A stretch of DNA of 64,000 bases. Source: Sedimenticola selenatireducens. GTDB taxonomy: Bacteria > Pseudomonadota > Gammaproteobacteria > Chromatiales > Chromatiaceae. The position numbers and the translations under genes are program-made. Positions within the stretch are counted from its first letter, which is position 1. Every line of letters starts with the position of its first letter. The notes under the pieces were generated by a model. That model saw only the letters and a program-made list of their open reading frames with translations, searched no databases and was not told where the DNA came from. The stretch is taken from NCBI RefSeq assembly GCF_007625115.1, contig NZ_VMNH01000011.1:1-64000 (forward strand). The letters run 5' to 3'. Shown here piece after piece: positions 9,149 to 18,850 of the stretch.

Positions 9149-10158
9149 TATGTTCCCTTTTTCTTGGTCTGTGGTGGAACAACAATATGATCTGCTACGG
9201 CATTCTGGCGCAGTCTTTTAGGTGTTGCCGCCTTGGAGAGCGAGGCCAAGGCGACAAACCATGCCTTCGGCATATCCGATGGCAGGCCAATCGGTATGCC
9301 AGCAATCTTCGGAGTCTCCTGGAAACGATGCCCCGGCTCTTGGAAGCCCGGTGCCGTACAATTGATGCAGGCGTAACCACCACGCAGACAGGAGCCCTCG
9401 CCATTCCAGAGGCGGGTATTACAATCGGCATGAGCCTGTGTACCCAAACAGCCCATGTGTTCCATCATGCAACCGAGTTGTGAATGCTCTTCGGCGCTCG
9501 CCTTGAATTCGTAATATTCATTACGGGGGCAACCGTGATGAACCAGATGATCGGCATACCCCCGAGGGCGCTGCCATTCATCCAGGTCCTCCTCAGTGAA
9601 ATCATCCAGTGCCAACTGCATCAGGGTTTCAGTAATCCAGTTGGGATGGGTGGGACAACCCGCCACATTGATCACCGGCATATTACTGAGTGATCGATAA
9701 GACTCACCGAGCGCTCCACCCCGTTCTGTTTCTGCATACTGAAGACCACAGGCATCGGTTGGGTTGCCGCCCCCCGCAGTGATACCACCAAAGCTGGCGC
9801 CAGTGCCAATGCCTAGTGTGTATTTCGCCACGACTGAAAGATCACGCACCCAATCAAGCATTGAGCGACCCGTTCCCGCCAGAATGTGAAAACGGCCTGT
9901 CTTATTTGGCCCGCGAAGAATTGCGCCTTCGATACAGAGGGCGTCCAATCTTATTTCACCAGCCACAATCTGTGTTAGCAGGGCAATCATCTCTGATCCA
10001 GTCTCTTCACTCAACATGGGATGCCACAACAGATTAATCCCTGCGCCTTCCAGTGTATGAAGCAGAGTGGGCGATTCAGCATTCAGCAGCGACAGGCTGC
10101 AGCCGCCGCAGCCGCCCGATTGCAGCCAGAGTACGTTGAAGCCTGTCTGTTGTGTCAT
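9148..10158 (-). CDS. hupU: regulatory [NiFe] hydrogenase small subunit
   Basis: The small, Fe-S-carrying subunit of the H2-sensor hydrogenase (HupU/HoxB type). It starts cleanly with MTQQTGFNVLWLQSGGCGGC and has no twin-arginine signal peptide, so it is cytosolic, unlike uptake hydrogenase small subunits. Cysteines for three Fe-S clusters are visible: SGGCGGC, NVAGCPTHP, HHGCPRNEYYEF, and the C-terminal CLGTQAHADCN/GSCLRGGYACINC region. I use the ATG at 10158, since upstream in-frame ATGs at 10203 and 10188 lack ribosome binding sites and family homology. It is translationally coupled to hupV. Confidence 0.92.
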   Translation of the reverse strand: MTQQTGFNVLWLQSGGCGGCSLSLLNAESPTLLHTLEGAGINLLWHPMLSEETGSEMIALLTQIVAGEIRLDALCIEGAILRGPNKTGRFHILAGTGRSMLDWVRDLSVVAKYTLGIGTGASFGGITAGGGNPTDACGLQYAETERGGALGESYRSLSNMPVINVAGCPTHPNWITETLMQLALDDFTEEDLDEWQRPRGYADHLVHHGCPRNEYYEFKASAEEHSQLGCMMEHMGCLGTQAHADCNTRLWNGEGSCLRGGYACINCTAPGFQEPGHRFQETPKIAGIPIGLPSDMPKAWFVALASLSKAATPKRLRQNAVADHIVVPPQTKKKGT

Positions 10159-10240
10159 TGGATTGCCATCTCTGTTGCCGCTTTCCATTATATGCATGGG
10201 CACACATAGTGTGCCGATGCCGTTATGCCATATCGTGTTC

Positions 10241-10274
10241 GCGTGGGCATGGACAACATCACATCACCCTACGC
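10241..10274. repeat. degenerate copy of the GTGGGCAC intergenic repeat
   Basis: In the hoxJ-hupU gap, the segment beginning GCGTGGGCAT and ending ACCCTACGC matches the outline of the intact repeats at 16060-16087 and 18851-18930, but its inner palindrome has decayed. It shows that the element has been at this locus for some time. Confidence 0.5.
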
Positions 10275-10318
10275 TGACATACCGAATATCGATTGCAATG
10301 GGCGCCTTGGGATTCCAT

Positions 10319-11677
10319 TCACACTGCCTTCAGTGTGAGAGTAAACATGGCACCCCCATCCGGGTGGTTGGATGCTATCAGGGAACCTCCCTGATCACTT
10401 GCTAATCCATAGCTGATATAAAGACCAAGACCCGTACCTTTCCCCACATCCTTGGTGGTAAAGAAGGGATCGAACACTCGCATCAGATCCTGCTTGGGTA
10501 TACCGGGACCAAAATCCCTTACCTCAATGCGCACATTATCCCAATCCTGCCAGCCACGGATCTGTAAGCGCGGCGCATCAACTTCATCCATTACATCAAT
10601 CGCATTTTGTACCAGATTGACCAATATCTGGTGAACAAGCCCCTTAATACCAACAGCTTCCAGTTCTTCAGGAATATCAACGGATACTTCCGGTTTTCTA
10701 CGAGCAGCCTTCACCACCCAATCCACCGCTGTAGCGACAACAGGTGCCAGTGGGAACGGCTGCGTATCTTCTTGTTGATTACCGGAGAAACGCCGCAAGT
10801 CGAGCACGATATCGCTGACCCGCTCAGCACCTTCCAGGGTGCCATCAATCAGTGATCCGATATCCGACAAGATATGATCAATCTTGAGCTGTTTGCGTAA
10901 AGCTTCTCGCTCCTCTTCGGCTGTTCCTTTATGAATGGCATCAAGATATTGAGTGATACGACTGCCGTAGCGTTTGAGTGCATGCATGTTGCCAAATACA
11001 AAACTGATAGGGTTATTCAACTCATGGGCCACGCCCGCCACCAGACGACCCAGTGAGGCCATCTTTTCAGAGTGCACCAGTTGTTCCTGCGCTTGCTTCA
11101 GCTCTCGATGCGTGGCATGCAACTCTTCATAGGCACGGCGCAGTTCACCGACGGGCCGACCAATCAGCACCATACCCACCAGCCGACCATTATGGTCATA
11201 ACGTGAACTGCAATTCATCGCCAGCGGTGTTGGCTTACCATCTGCACGAAGCAAGTTAACTTCGCAATCATAGACCGTCTCAGAACGGATCTTGTCGGCA
11301 AAACCATCTACAAGATGTTGCGAGGATTCACCAAACAACTCTTTAAACGAGCGATTCAGCAACTCTTTTTCGGAGCGACCGGTGATTGTTTCCAAGGCCT
11401 TGTTGGCCTGTTGAATACGACCTTGAATATCACAGACAATCAATACATCAGTCATGGCCGTCTGCACACTTTCAATAAAGTGCTGCGCCTCTTCCAACGC
11501 ACTGTTCTTCTCTTCAAGCTCTACTTGATAGCGAACCAGATCAGCATAAACCAAATCCATCTTTTGAATGACTTCGATCCACGCCTCTTCACTACCTGAG
11601 TCATGCATCATCTGATTATCCGTACCAAGGTTGGCAATCAAACCGCCAGAAGGTTTTGCTGAATAATCAGTTACCAT
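10319..11677 (-). CDS. hoxJ: H2-responsive PAS histidine kinase
   Basis: A 452-residue soluble sensor kinase (HoxJ/HupT). The order is an N-terminal coiled coil (residues 30-65), a PAS domain (about 70-180), a HisKA domain with the H-box SLGRLVAGVAHELNNP (about 215), and HATPase_c with the N-box NLVQNAIDVM, FGPGIP and GKGTGLGL. There are no membrane segments. In Rhodobacter and Ralstonia the equivalent kinase is controlled by contact with HupUV/HoxBC, usually phosphorylating the response regulator in the absence of H2. It sits between hoxA and hupUV, exactly the expected signalling order. Confidence 0.92.
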   Translation of the reverse strand: MVTDYSAKPSGGLIANLGTDNQMMHDSGSEEAWIEVIQKMDLVYADLVRYQVELEEKNSALEEAQHFIESVQTAMTDVLIVCDIQGRIQQANKALETITGRSEKELLNRSFKELFGESSQHLVDGFADKIRSETVYDCEVNLLRADGKPTPLAMNCSSRYDHNGRLVGMVLIGRPVGELRRAYEELHATHRELKQAQEQLVHSEKMASLGRLVAGVAHELNNPISFVFGNMHALKRYGSRITQYLDAIHKGTAEEEREALRKQLKIDHILSDIGSLIDGTLEGAERVSDIVLDLRRFSGNQQEDTQPFPLAPVVATAVDWVVKAARRKPEVSVDIPEELEAVGIKGLVHQILVNLVQNAIDVMDEVDAPRLQIRGWQDWDNVRIEVRDFGPGIPKQDLMRVFDPFFTTKDVGKGTGLGLYISYGLASDQGGSLIASNHPDGGAMFTLTLKAV

Positions 11678-11734
11678 GCCACCACCGCCCGGCTAGCGCT
11701 TGAGCAACATGGCCGCGCAATTATGCCCTGTGAT

Positions 11735-13228
11735 TTAGATATTAGAATCGACATCCGCTTCACCACACACCTCGTCCACCTGAGAAATCTGCTCCAATCC
11801 ATAGCGTTCCAATTTACTACGTAAACCAACTCTGGACAGGCCAAGATCCCGTGCAGCCTGGCTCTTGTTCCAGCGATGTCGGATCAGTGACTCACGCAGT
11901 ATGCGCGCCTCTATGGACTCGATACGCTCTTTCAAAGAACCGTCCAGTGTTGCAAGCACATCCATCTGCGCCTCATCCTCTTTCGGAGCCGCACGCAGCA
12001 CTCGTGGAGACAGCAGTTCTGCGCCCAGTATTTTATCGTTGCTCATTACCAGCATGTGCTGAATTTCATTCTGTAATTCACGTACATTGCCTGGCCAGTG
12101 ATAGGCCTGCATGCAGGCCAGTGTTTCCCGACTGAATCCGTTGACCTGCTTGTTCAGCGATCGCATGGCAGATTGCAACAGCGCATTGGCAATGGGCGGA
12201 ATATCGATCTTGCGATCACGCAAGGGCGGCAGATGAATAGAGATGGTTGAGAGCCGATAATAGAGATCCTGCCGAAAGCGTCCCGCACGCACTTCGGTCT
12301 CAAGATCTTTGTTAGTTGCGGCAATTATGCGTACATCCACATTGCGTCTGCGGGCACAGCCAAGCGGGCGAATCTCCCCCTCCTGAATAACCCGCAACAG
12401 TTTCACCTGAAATGCGGGTGATACTTCGCCGATCTCATCCAGAAAAATAGTGCCGCCATCGGCTCGTTCAAACAGGCCAGCCCGATCTTCCACTGCGCCA
12501 GTGAATGCGCCACGCTTGTAGCCGAACAGTTCACTTTCTAATAACTCATCGGGCAGTGCAGCGCAATTCTCCACGACAAAAGGTTTATCGCCACGCAGAC
12601 TGTTATAGTGCAGCGCTCGTGCGCACAACTCTTTACCCGTACCCGACTCACCAGAGAGCAACACCGTGACATCGTATGGTGAAACGCGATTGACCTTGGC
12701 ACAGACCACATCCATCGGACTGCCTTCGGCACGGACAATGCCGTCATCACTATGGTGCTGCTGCTTAAGCTGTTTCCGTTTATCACTGACCTTCTTTTCC
12801 AGTACATCCGGATTACGTTTCAGTTCTATATTGAGCAGTTCATTTTCACGTTGCAGCTTGAAAAGATGAGCAGCATTTTTCAAAGTCAACAGTAAACTAT
12901 CGGGATGCCAGGGCTTGGTGATGTACTGATAGATACCTGCCTCGTTAATACCCTGAATAATATCTTCGGCATCGGTATAGCCGGAGATAATCATGCGTAC
13001 CACATCGGGCCACTGTTGGCGTACTTTGGTCAGAAACTCTACACCGGTTGTCTCCGGCATACGCTGATCACAGAGCACAATACTGACCCACTCCCGTTCC
13101 AATATCTGTTCTGCATCCTTCGCATTGGTTGCCGTCTTAACATCAAAGTCATCTTCCAGAATACGGGCCAGCGCCTCCAGGCCACGTACTTCATCATCGA
13201 CAATCAACAGGGTGGGTTGTCTGTTCAT
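11735..13228 (-). CDS. hoxA: sigma-54-dependent hydrogenase response regulator
   Basis: A 497-residue NtrC-family activator (HoxA/HupR). A receiver domain (IVDDE, phospho-acceptor Asp in VLCDQRMPE) is followed by an AAA+ sigma-54 activation domain with Walker A GESGTGKE, the GAFTGA sigma-54 contact loop and DEIGEV, then a Fis-type HTH ([22 protein letters not shown]). It should activate sigma-54 hydrogenase promoters, including the one in front of hupK at 20179-20194. In studied systems HoxA/HupR is active when not phosphorylated. Its ATG overlaps the hypX stop by 4 bases. Confidence 0.93.
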   Translation of the reverse strand: MNRQPTLLIVDDEVRGLEALARILEDDFDVKTATNAKDAEQILEREWVSIVLCDQRMPETTGVEFLTKVRQQWPDVVRMIISGYTDAEDIIQGINEAGIYQYITKPWHPDSLLLTLKNAAHLFKLQRENELLNIELKRNPDVLEKKVSDKRKQLKQQHHSDDGIVRAEGSPMDVVCAKVNRVSPYDVTVLLSGESGTGKELCARALHYNSLRGDKPFVVENCAALPDELLESELFGYKRGAFTGAVEDRAGLFERADGGTIFLDEIGEVSPAFQVKLLRVIQEGEIRPLGCARRRNVDVRIIAATNKDLETEVRAGRFRQDLYYRLSTISIHLPPLRDRKIDIPPIANALLQSAMRSLNKQVNGFSRETLACMQAYHWPGNVRELQNEIQHMLVMSNDKILGAELLSPRVLRAAPKEDEAQMDVLATLDGSLKERIESIEARILRESLIRHRWNKSQAARDLGLSRVGLRSKLERYGLEQISQVDEVCGEADVDSNI

Positions 13229-14931
13229 GAGACCTCACTCCAGTCTTCGCTGTTACGCCTTCTGATATCCCGGTGATGGGCAATGGTAACTGGCGTGCGT
13301 GACTTTGGTACTTTATAGACAAAGTTATACCGCGCTACATGGTAGCTGGGATCAAAGCCATAGAAGTTCAGGTTCATCCGCTCCAGCTCTTCCCGACGAT
13401 ACTCTGCCAGAGGTTTTTCCTGTTCATCCGCCTGCCGGGTAGAGCACTTCTGTTCGAGTTTTTCTGCTAAAGCAGGATCTTCTGCCAGTAGCTTGGCCCG
13501 CTGTTTGAGCTGTTCAACGAAGGCCACGTTATCAATGGCGAAGTAGGCATCCAACAGTCCCAGCTCGTTTGCTTCAACCGTTCCCATCGGCAGCCGGGCC
13601 TGGGTGATACGATGCGCACGCTCTTCGCCGACACGTTTCGGTAACAGATAGGTCCAGTACTCTGAACCAAACAGATTACCCATATCCTTGTAGTGAGGGT
13701 TCAGCACCACACCGCTGCGCGCCCAGACATGATCGGCCGCACGTGCGAGGAAGACACCACCCGCACCCGCGTTGCCCTGTAAGGCCGAAACCGTGACATG
13801 AGATTCTGTAGTGATGATCTCGCGAGCCAGATCATTGATGGCGTTGATATTGGCCCAGGACTCATCGGCAGGACTCTCAGCCGCTTCAATCGTATTAAGA
13901 TGAATACCGTTTGACCAGAAATCCGGGCCACCCATCAGGACAATCACACGGGTATCCCGCTTGCGCGCCTCGATATAGGCCTCACGCAGGCGATTACACT
14001 GCGTGGTACTCATGGCACCGTTATAGAATCGGAAGTGCAGATAACCCACACCCTCCTGCTCTTCATAGCGGATATCACTGTAGCCATCCGTTATTTCAGT
14101 CAGCGTGGCTAACTGCTTACCCAACACCTGTGTTGCGGGCAACTTAAAGGGGTGCGCCCCCTGTTTGTCTTTCAGATGACCGATCCAGACTGCGCCATCC
14201 ACGGTGGCACGACAGATCGCTACACCACAGTAACCCAGTATGGCGCCCGGCTCACCACGCAACCCTTCAGCCTTATGGGCATCAAACAGTGACAGCTCTT
14301 TTCCATACAGCATGTCCTGTACGCCAGGAAAACCATCCGCACTACGTATCTTGCGCAATACGGTTTCTGTATTATCCTGCTGCCAATCAATACGCCTATC
14401 TGTCTGGCGCATCAGTGGTTGCAGTTTTCCACGCACATCAACCTGGTTGTAATCCAGCGGCTCGGGTTTGAACTGCTCTTCACGCATAGAATCGACCGCC
14501 AGCAGTACACCCTTCAGTGCGGCCTCAGTCACCTCATTACGATAGAGACTCGCCTTGGTGGTTTCACGCATGGGGAAGTTGACACTGGCCCAGATATCGC
14601 CAGCATCCATCTCTTCTATAGCCTGAAGAACAGTGACACCCCACTCTTTCTCGCCATTGAGGATTGCCCAATCCAGAGCCGAGGGTCCGCGATCACCTTT
14701 AATACCTGGATGAACAATCAGACACAGGTATTTCGACCAGATCGATTCCGCTATGGCACGTTTGAGAAACGGTGCCAGGATAAGATCAGGAGTGGATTGA
14801 TCAACTGCCTGCTGGGTAACCGCGTCATTGACATCGAACTCCACGGAAACGGCGTGACCCCGTTTTTTTAGTTCAATATGCAGTCGCTGAGTCAGGCTGT
14901 TGAAGGCGTGAGTTAAGAGTAAGATCTTCAT
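13225..14931 (-). CDS. hypX: hydrogenase maturation protein HypX (CO ligand synthesis)
   Basis: A 568-residue fusion. The N-terminal half is a formyl-THF transferase-like domain (HPGIKGDRGPSALDWAI near residue 75). The C-terminal half is an enoyl-CoA-hydratase-like domain (about residues 275-500, with VIVLMGGPDFWSNGIHLN and an oxyanion region SALQGNAGAGG). HypX makes the CO ligand of the NiFe centre from N10-formyl-THF by way of formyl-CoA. It is typical of bacteria that assemble hydrogenase in air, so its presence suggests aerobic or microaerobic H2 use. It sits 12 bases after hypE and overlaps hoxA by 4 bases. Confidence 0.92.
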   Translation of the reverse strand: MKILLLTHAFNSLTQRLHIELKKRGHAVSVEFDVNDAVTQQAVDQSTPDLILAPFLKRAIAESIWSKYLCLIVHPGIKGDRGPSALDWAILNGEKEWGVTVLQAIEEMDAGDIWASVNFPMRETTKASLYRNEVTEAALKGVLLAVDSMREEQFKPEPLDYNQVDVRGKLQPLMRQTDRRIDWQQDNTETVLRKIRSADGFPGVQDMLYGKELSLFDAHKAEGLRGEPGAILGYCGVAICRATVDGAVWIGHLKDKQGAHPFKLPATQVLGKQLATLTEITDGYSDIRYEEQEGVGYLHFRFYNGAMSTTQCNRLREAYIEARKRDTRVIVLMGGPDFWSNGIHLNTIEAAESPADESWANINAINDLAREIITTESHVTVSALQGNAGAGGVFLARAADHVWARSGVVLNPHYKDMGNLFGSEYWTYLLPKRVGEERAHRITQARLPMGTVEANELGLLDAYFAIDNVAFVEQLKQRAKLLAEDPALAEKLEQKCSTRQADEQEKPLAEYRREELERMNLNFYGFDPSYHVARYNFVYKVPKSRTPVTIAHHRDIRRRNSEDWSEVS

Positions 14932-14943
14932 ATTCGATTCCGC

Positions 14944-15987
14944 TCAGCAGATTCTGGGTAACTGTTCGCCAGCCAGCCAGTCAACAATCCGACTGCCACC
15001 AAAACTGGTTTCCATCTGGATAAAGTTATGCTCATCTTCAATCACATCACCGATGATAGAGGCATCTTCTCCTTTTGGATGGGCACGCATGACCGCCAAT
15101 AACTTGTCTGCGTCATCCGCTGAGCAGATAGCAATCAGCTTCCCTTCGTTCGCCACATAAAGCGGATCAAGACCCAGCAACTCACAGGCCGCATGTACCT
15201 CGGGTTTGATCGGGATATCTTCCTCACGCAATTTCATCCCGACATTTGACTGCTGTGCCATCTCATTCAGCGTCGATGCCAGTCCGCCCCGAGTGGGATC
15301 ACGCAGGCAGTGAATCGTTGGAACCGCCTGCACCATCTCCGCTATCAGATCATGCAGGGCCTGCGAATCCGATTCGATGGTGGTTTCAAAGGTGAGGTTT
15401 TCACGTTTGGACATGATGGCCACGCCATGATCGCCCATACTGCCGGATACAATAATCTTGTCACCGGGTCGCGCCAGATCACCTGATATATTGACCCCTT
15501 CCGGCACCACGCCAATACCCGTGGTGGTGATGAATACGCCGTCACCTTTACCCTTTTCAACCACCTTGGTGTCACCGGTAACAACCGGCACACCCGCCAG
15601 GTTTGCAGCGGCCGCCATACTTTCGACAATACGTTTAAGATCAGCCAGCGGAAAACCCTCTTCCAGGATAAAGCCGGCAGAGAGATAGAGTGGCTTGGCT
15701 CCCGACATCGCTACATCATTGACAGTGCCATGTACCGATAACGAGCCGATATCACCGCCCGGAAAAAACAACGGAGAGATCACATGACCATCCACACTCA
15801 TCACCATACGGCCCTTCTCAACATCAAAGGCCGCCTGATCATTACCCTGCCTGAGCAGTTCATTATCCAGATTGCTGATAAACAGCTCTTCAATCAGTTG
15901 CGCCATGGCACGACCGCCACTGCCATGGGTCATATCCACGGTACCGTTCTTAATATCCAAGCGTGATGTGTATCTTTTTTTGTTCAT
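14944..15987 (-). CDS. hypE: hydrogenase maturation protein HypE
   Basis: A 347-residue PurM-like ATPase that dehydrates an S-carboxamide to the thiocyanate on its C-terminal cysteine, the source of CN ligands for the NiFe site. The conserved end PRIC and the N-terminal MTHGSGGRAM and GDIGSLSVHGTVNDVAMSGA motifs are intact. Its partner HypF, which supplies the carbamoyl group, is not in this window. It is separated from hypD by 105 bases that contain two palindromic elements, the only large gap inside the hyp set apart from hupK-hypA. Confidence 0.95.
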   Translation of the reverse strand: MNKKRYTSRLDIKNGTVDMTHGSGGRAMAQLIEELFISNLDNELLRQGNDQAAFDVEKGRMVMSVDGHVISPLFFPGGDIGSLSVHGTVNDVAMSGAKPLYLSAGFILEEGFPLADLKRIVESMAAAANLAGVPVVTGDTKVVEKGKGDGVFITTTGIGVVPEGVNISGDLARPGDKIIVSGSMGDHGVAIMSKRENLTFETTIESDSQALHDLIAEMVQAVPTIHCLRDPTRGGLASTLNEMAQQSNVGMKLREEDIPIKPEVHAACELLGLDPLYVANEGKLIAICSADDADKLLAVMRAHPKGEDASIIGDVIEDEHNFIQMETSFGGSRIVDWLAGEQLPRIC

Positions 15988-16014
15988 CTGATTGAATTCG
16001 TCTTGTTAGATTTC

Positions 16015-16044
16015 GGGGTCGGAGTCAACTTTGACTCCGACCCC
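16015..16044. repeat. perfect 14-bp inverted repeat in the hypD-hypE gap
   Basis: GGGGTCGGAGTCAA and its exact complement are separated by only CT. The arms resemble the GGGTCAGAGTCA ends of the larger repeats at 20600 and 21321, so this looks like a collapsed member of the same family. In mRNA it would fold as a very stable hairpin. There is no T-run after it, so it is unlikely to be a complete terminator, though it could stabilise or process the upstream transcript. Confidence 0.8.
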
Positions 16045-16059
16045 TCGGTTCGTAACAGC

Positions 16060-16087
16060 GTGGGCACACACAACGTGCCCACCCTAC
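16060..16087. repeat. GTGGGCAC hairpin repeat, single unit
   Basis: GTGGGCAC (16060-16067), a 7-base spacer, GTGCCCAC (16075-16082), then CCTAC. It lies 5 bases beyond the hypD stop codon and belongs to the same family as the doublet at 18851-18930. Confidence 0.75.
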
Positions 16088-16092
16088 AATAC

Positions 16093-17226
16093 TTATGATG
16101 CCGCCTGTTCTCTGAAACGACCGTAGGTCCAGTAGGCGGCACAGGCGCCCTCAGAACTCACCATGCAGGAGCCCATGGGGTTTTCCGGCGTACAGACCGT
16201 ACCGAACAGTTTGCAATCGGTAGGGCGTTTTACCCCGCGTAGAATCGCTGGGCATTCACACCCTTTAATATCCGCAGCAGGTACCTCTTCAACCGGAAAG
16301 CGTAACTCGGCATCGTACTCAGCAAACGGCTTCTTGATACGCAGCGCGCTATAAGGCACTAATCCAAGGCCGCGCCATTCGAACGTACGACGCAATTCGA
16401 AGATCTCTGCCACCAGCTTTTTTGCTTTGACATTGCCTTCAGCTGAAACAACCCGGGTGTATTCGTTCTCTACGTCATGCCGTCCTTCATTGAGTTGTCG
16501 CACCAACATCAGGATCGACTGCATCACATCCAGCGGTTCAAAGCCGGCAATCACTACCGGACGCTGAAACTCTTCAGCAAAAAACTCGTAGGGCTGGCTG
16601 CCGATAATGGAGCTGACATGAGAAGGGCCAAGAAAACCATCCAGTGAGACAGTTCCAAGTTCACGCACTTCGGGTGACTCCAGAATATTTTGTATCGCCG
16701 CCGGTGTAAGTACATGGTTACAGAAGACAGAGAAATTCTTCAGCCCCATGGTTTGGGCCTGTTTTATGGCGACAGCAGTAGGTGGCGTGGTTGTTTCAAA
16801 TCCTATGGCAAAAAACACCACCTGCTTCTCAGGCTCCGCCTGGGCGATGTTCAAGGCATCCTGAGTGGAGTAGACCATGCGGATATCGGCCCCTTCTGCC
16901 TTGGCCTTCAGCAGGCTTCTTCTTTTGGAGGCTGGGACACGCAGCATGTCACCATAGGAGCAAAGGGTCACACCGTGTTGCTCGGCCATATTGATCGCCA
17001 TGTCGATACGGGATATCGGCAGAACACAGACCGGGCAACCGGGGCCATGCACCAGTTTTACATTGTCAGGTAACAGATCCTGCACACCATAACGAAAGAT
17101 GGCGTGGGTATGACCGCCACAGAATTCCATTAGATGGTATTTACGATCAGGGTGGGCTTCTGCCGCGATAGCGCGTGAAAGTTTCTGCGCAGTGGCCTTG
17201 GCACGAAATTCATCGACATATTTCAT
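16093..17226 (-). CDS. hypD: hydrogenase maturation protein HypD
   Basis: A 377-residue iron-sulfur scaffold that, with HypC, carries the Fe(CN)2CO unit. Signatures are CGGHTH near residue 36, GPGCPVCVLP near residue 63, FAIGFETTTPPTA near residue 140, and the C-terminal cysteine-rich end (CECPAILRG, DCKLFGTVCTPENPMGSCMVSSEGAC) that binds the 4Fe-4S cluster and redox thiols. Length and motifs are standard. Its start overlaps the hypC stop by 4 bases (ATGA). Confidence 0.96.
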   Translation of the reverse strand: MKYVDEFRAKATAQKLSRAIAAEAHPDRKYHLMEFCGGHTHAIFRYGVQDLLPDNVKLVHGPGCPVCVLPISRIDMAINMAEQHGVTLCSYGDMLRVPASKRRSLLKAKAEGADIRMVYSTQDALNIAQAEPEKQVVFFAIGFETTTPPTAVAIKQAQTMGLKNFSVFCNHVLTPAAIQNILESPEVRELGTVSLDGFLGPSHVSSIIGSQPYEFFAEEFQRPVVIAGFEPLDVMQSILMLVRQLNEGRHDVENEYTRVVSAEGNVKAKKLVAEIFELRRTFEWRGLGLVPYSALRIKKPFAEYDAELRFPVEEVPAADIKGCECPAILRGVKRPTDCKLFGTVCTPENPMGSCMVSSEGACAAYWTYGRFREQAAS

Positions 17227-17456
17227 ACATCGGCCTCCGTCAGGCCCGCCTCTTCAAACATCTTCAGCGTATTGGCGGCCTCCTCTTCACTGATCTTGTT
17301 CAGGGCATAGCCGACATGAATCAGTAGGTAGTCACCCAGGTTCACATCCTCAACCAAGGCAATGGAGACATCCTTTTTCACATTACCCACAGAGACCGTA
17401 GCCATATCCGTCGCTTCATCGAGGGCGACTACTTTTCCAGGTATTGCAAGGCACAT
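17223..17456 (-). CDS. hypC: hydrogenase maturation chaperone HypC
   Basis: A 77-residue HypC/HupF family chaperone. The N terminus MCLAIPGKV carries the essential Cys2, which helps hold the Fe(CN)2CO unit with HypD and delivers it to the large-subunit precursor. It has the normal OB-fold length. The gene is 35 bases after hypB and overlaps hypD, so it is translated as part of the same operon. Confidence 0.95.
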   Translation of the reverse strand: MCLAIPGKVVALDEATDMATVSVGNVKKDVSIALVEDVNLGDYLLIHVGYALNKISEEEAANTLKMFEEAGLTEADV

Positions 17457-17491
17457 GCGTTTAGCAACTCCAGATTGGTTTTACAAAAAAA

Positions 17492-18421
17492 TCAAGACTG
17501 ACTCATACGAGACTTGATCCACTGATACCAGAGATCCATTCCCTCGCCACTCTTGGCCGAGAGTTGAATCACTTCAATATCAGGATTGACCCGACGCGCA
17601 TACTCAATGCACTTATCCACATCAAAATCGAGATAAGGGAGCAGATCTGTTTTATTCAAGATCATCAGGTCGGCCGCATGGAACATATCGGGATACTTGA
17701 TCGGTTTGTCTTCACCTTCAGTGACAGAGAGAATTGCCACCTTGTGCGCCTCGCCCAGATCAAAGGCCGCCGGGCAGACCAGATTCCCTACGTTTTCAAT
17801 AAACAGCAGGCTGTTGTTTTCCGGACGCAGTGTCTCCATGGCATGGCCAATCATATGGGCATCCAGATGACACCCCTTACCGGTATTGATCTGTAACGCC
17901 GGCACTCCGGTTTCACGAATGCGATCCGCATCATTGGCGGTCTGCTGATCACCCTCAATCACTGCGATCGAGAGATCACTCTTTAGATCATTAATACTGG
18001 CCGTCAGTAACGTGGTCTTGCCGGATCCGGGGCTGGAGACCAGATTCAGTGCCAGTATGTTGAGGTATTTGAACAGTTGTCTGTTGGCCAGTGCATACTG
18101 ATTATTCTTGCCCAGAATATCCTGCTCAATCTGTACCATGCGCGATTGACTCAGACCTGGCGCATGCGCGTGAGCAGGCCCTTTGCCATAGTCATGATTA
18201 TGGCCATCGTGGTGATGGTGATGCGCTTCATCATCATGGGTATGATCGTGTGAATGTGTATGGCCAGCATGGTCGTGCGAATGGCTGTGCGCATGCGCGT
18301 GCCCATGATGCTCATGGGTGTGATCATGATGGTGGTCATGGTCATGATCGTGGTGATGATGCCCCTCTTCCTGACCTTCGATGCGAGTCTCGCCCTCGCC
18401 ACAGCCACATACGGTACACAT
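17492..18421 (-). CDS. hypB: hydrogenase nickel-incorporation GTPase HypB
   Basis: A 309-residue SIMIBI GTPase that loads nickel into hydrogenase. It has the N-terminal high-affinity metal motif CTVCGC, then an unusually long His/Asp-rich run (about residues 20-90) that probably stores nickel, then the GTPase core with P-loop [17 protein letters not shown], the metal-site region [10 protein letters not shown] and NKTD. The His-rich tract is encoded by many repeated CAT/CAC and GAT codons, so it is prone to length change. It overlaps the hypA stop by 1 base. Confidence 0.95.
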   Translation of the reverse strand: MCTVCGCGEGETRIEGQEEGHHHHDHDHDHHHDHTHEHHGHAHAHSHSHDHAGHTHSHDHTHDDEAHHHHHDGHNHDYGKGPAHAHAPGLSQSRMVQIEQDILGKNNQYALANRQLFKYLNILALNLVSSPGSGKTTLLTASINDLKSDLSIAVIEGDQQTANDADRIRETGVPALQINTGKGCHLDAHMIGHAMETLRPENNSLLFIENVGNLVCPAAFDLGEAHKVAILSVTEGEDKPIKYPDMFHAADLMILNKTDLLPYLDFDVDKCIEYARRVNPDIEVIQLSAKSGEGMDLWYQWIKSRMSQS

Positions 18422-18762
18422 CAGTCCACCTCCAGTTCTTTAATACGCAGCTCATCGCCGCCGGTAATCTGTAATTGAAAACTTCCGCAATCAGGACAGG
18501 CATCAAAGCGCTGTTTGATCGGGACATTTTTGGAACACTCCAGACACCAGGCCACACCTGGCATCTCGATAATCTCTAGTTTGGCACCTTCTGCCAGACT
18601 GTTTCGGGTGACCACATCAAAGCCAAATCGCAACGCTTCAATCTCGACACCCGCCAGCGGGCCAATCTCCAGCCAAACGGATTTCACCCGTTTGAACTGC
18701 TGGCTGCTGGCCTGTTCTTCCATGACCGTTAATATTCCTTCGCATATCGACATTTCGTGCAT
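18421..18762 (-). CDS. hypA: hydrogenase nickel chaperone HypA
   Basis: A 113-residue nickel metallochaperone. MHEMSIC at the start gives the N-terminal nickel ligands (His2), and two cysteine pairs (CLECS and CPDCG) form the structural zinc site. It works with HypB to insert nickel. The gene is 165 bases downstream of hupK; that gap is filled with repeats and hairpins, but no alternative promoter is obvious. Confidence 0.95.
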   Translation of the reverse strand: MHEMSICEGILTVMEEQASSQQFKRVKSVWLEIGPLAGVEIEALRFGFDVVTRNSLAEGAKLEIIEMPGVAWCLECSKNVPIKQRFDACPDCGSFQLQITGGDELRIKELEVD

Positions 18763-18782
18763 TCATTAGACCTGTGCGCTAA

Positions 18783-18847
18783 TACATCCCTGTAGCTTGG
18801 TTCCGGCCTGGCCCTCCATGGCCAGTCGTTCGATACATCTCTGTAGC
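18783..18847. repeat. direct repeat flanking a small hairpin
   Basis: TACATCCCTGTAGC at 18783-18796 recurs as TACATCTCTGTAGC at 18834-18847, 51 bases apart. Between them is the palindrome CTGGCC...GGCCAG at 18808-18825. This resembles the short mobile intergenic repeats common in gammaproteobacteria. Confidence 0.6.
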
Positions 18848-18850
18848 GCG

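Noticed and set aside
7697-10158. Catalytic uptake hydrogenase (HupSL)
   Set aside because: The small subunit has no twin-arginine signal and the large subunit has no cleavable C-terminal peptide, so this is the sensor type.
18183-18358. CRISPR-like or tandem repeat array in hypB
   Set aside because: The periodic CAT/GAC triplets encode the histidine-rich tract; there are no spacers of constant length.
18151-18408. Reading frames opposite and beside the hypB His-tract
   Set aside because: They are low-complexity by-products of the CAT/GAT-rich repeat codons in hypB.
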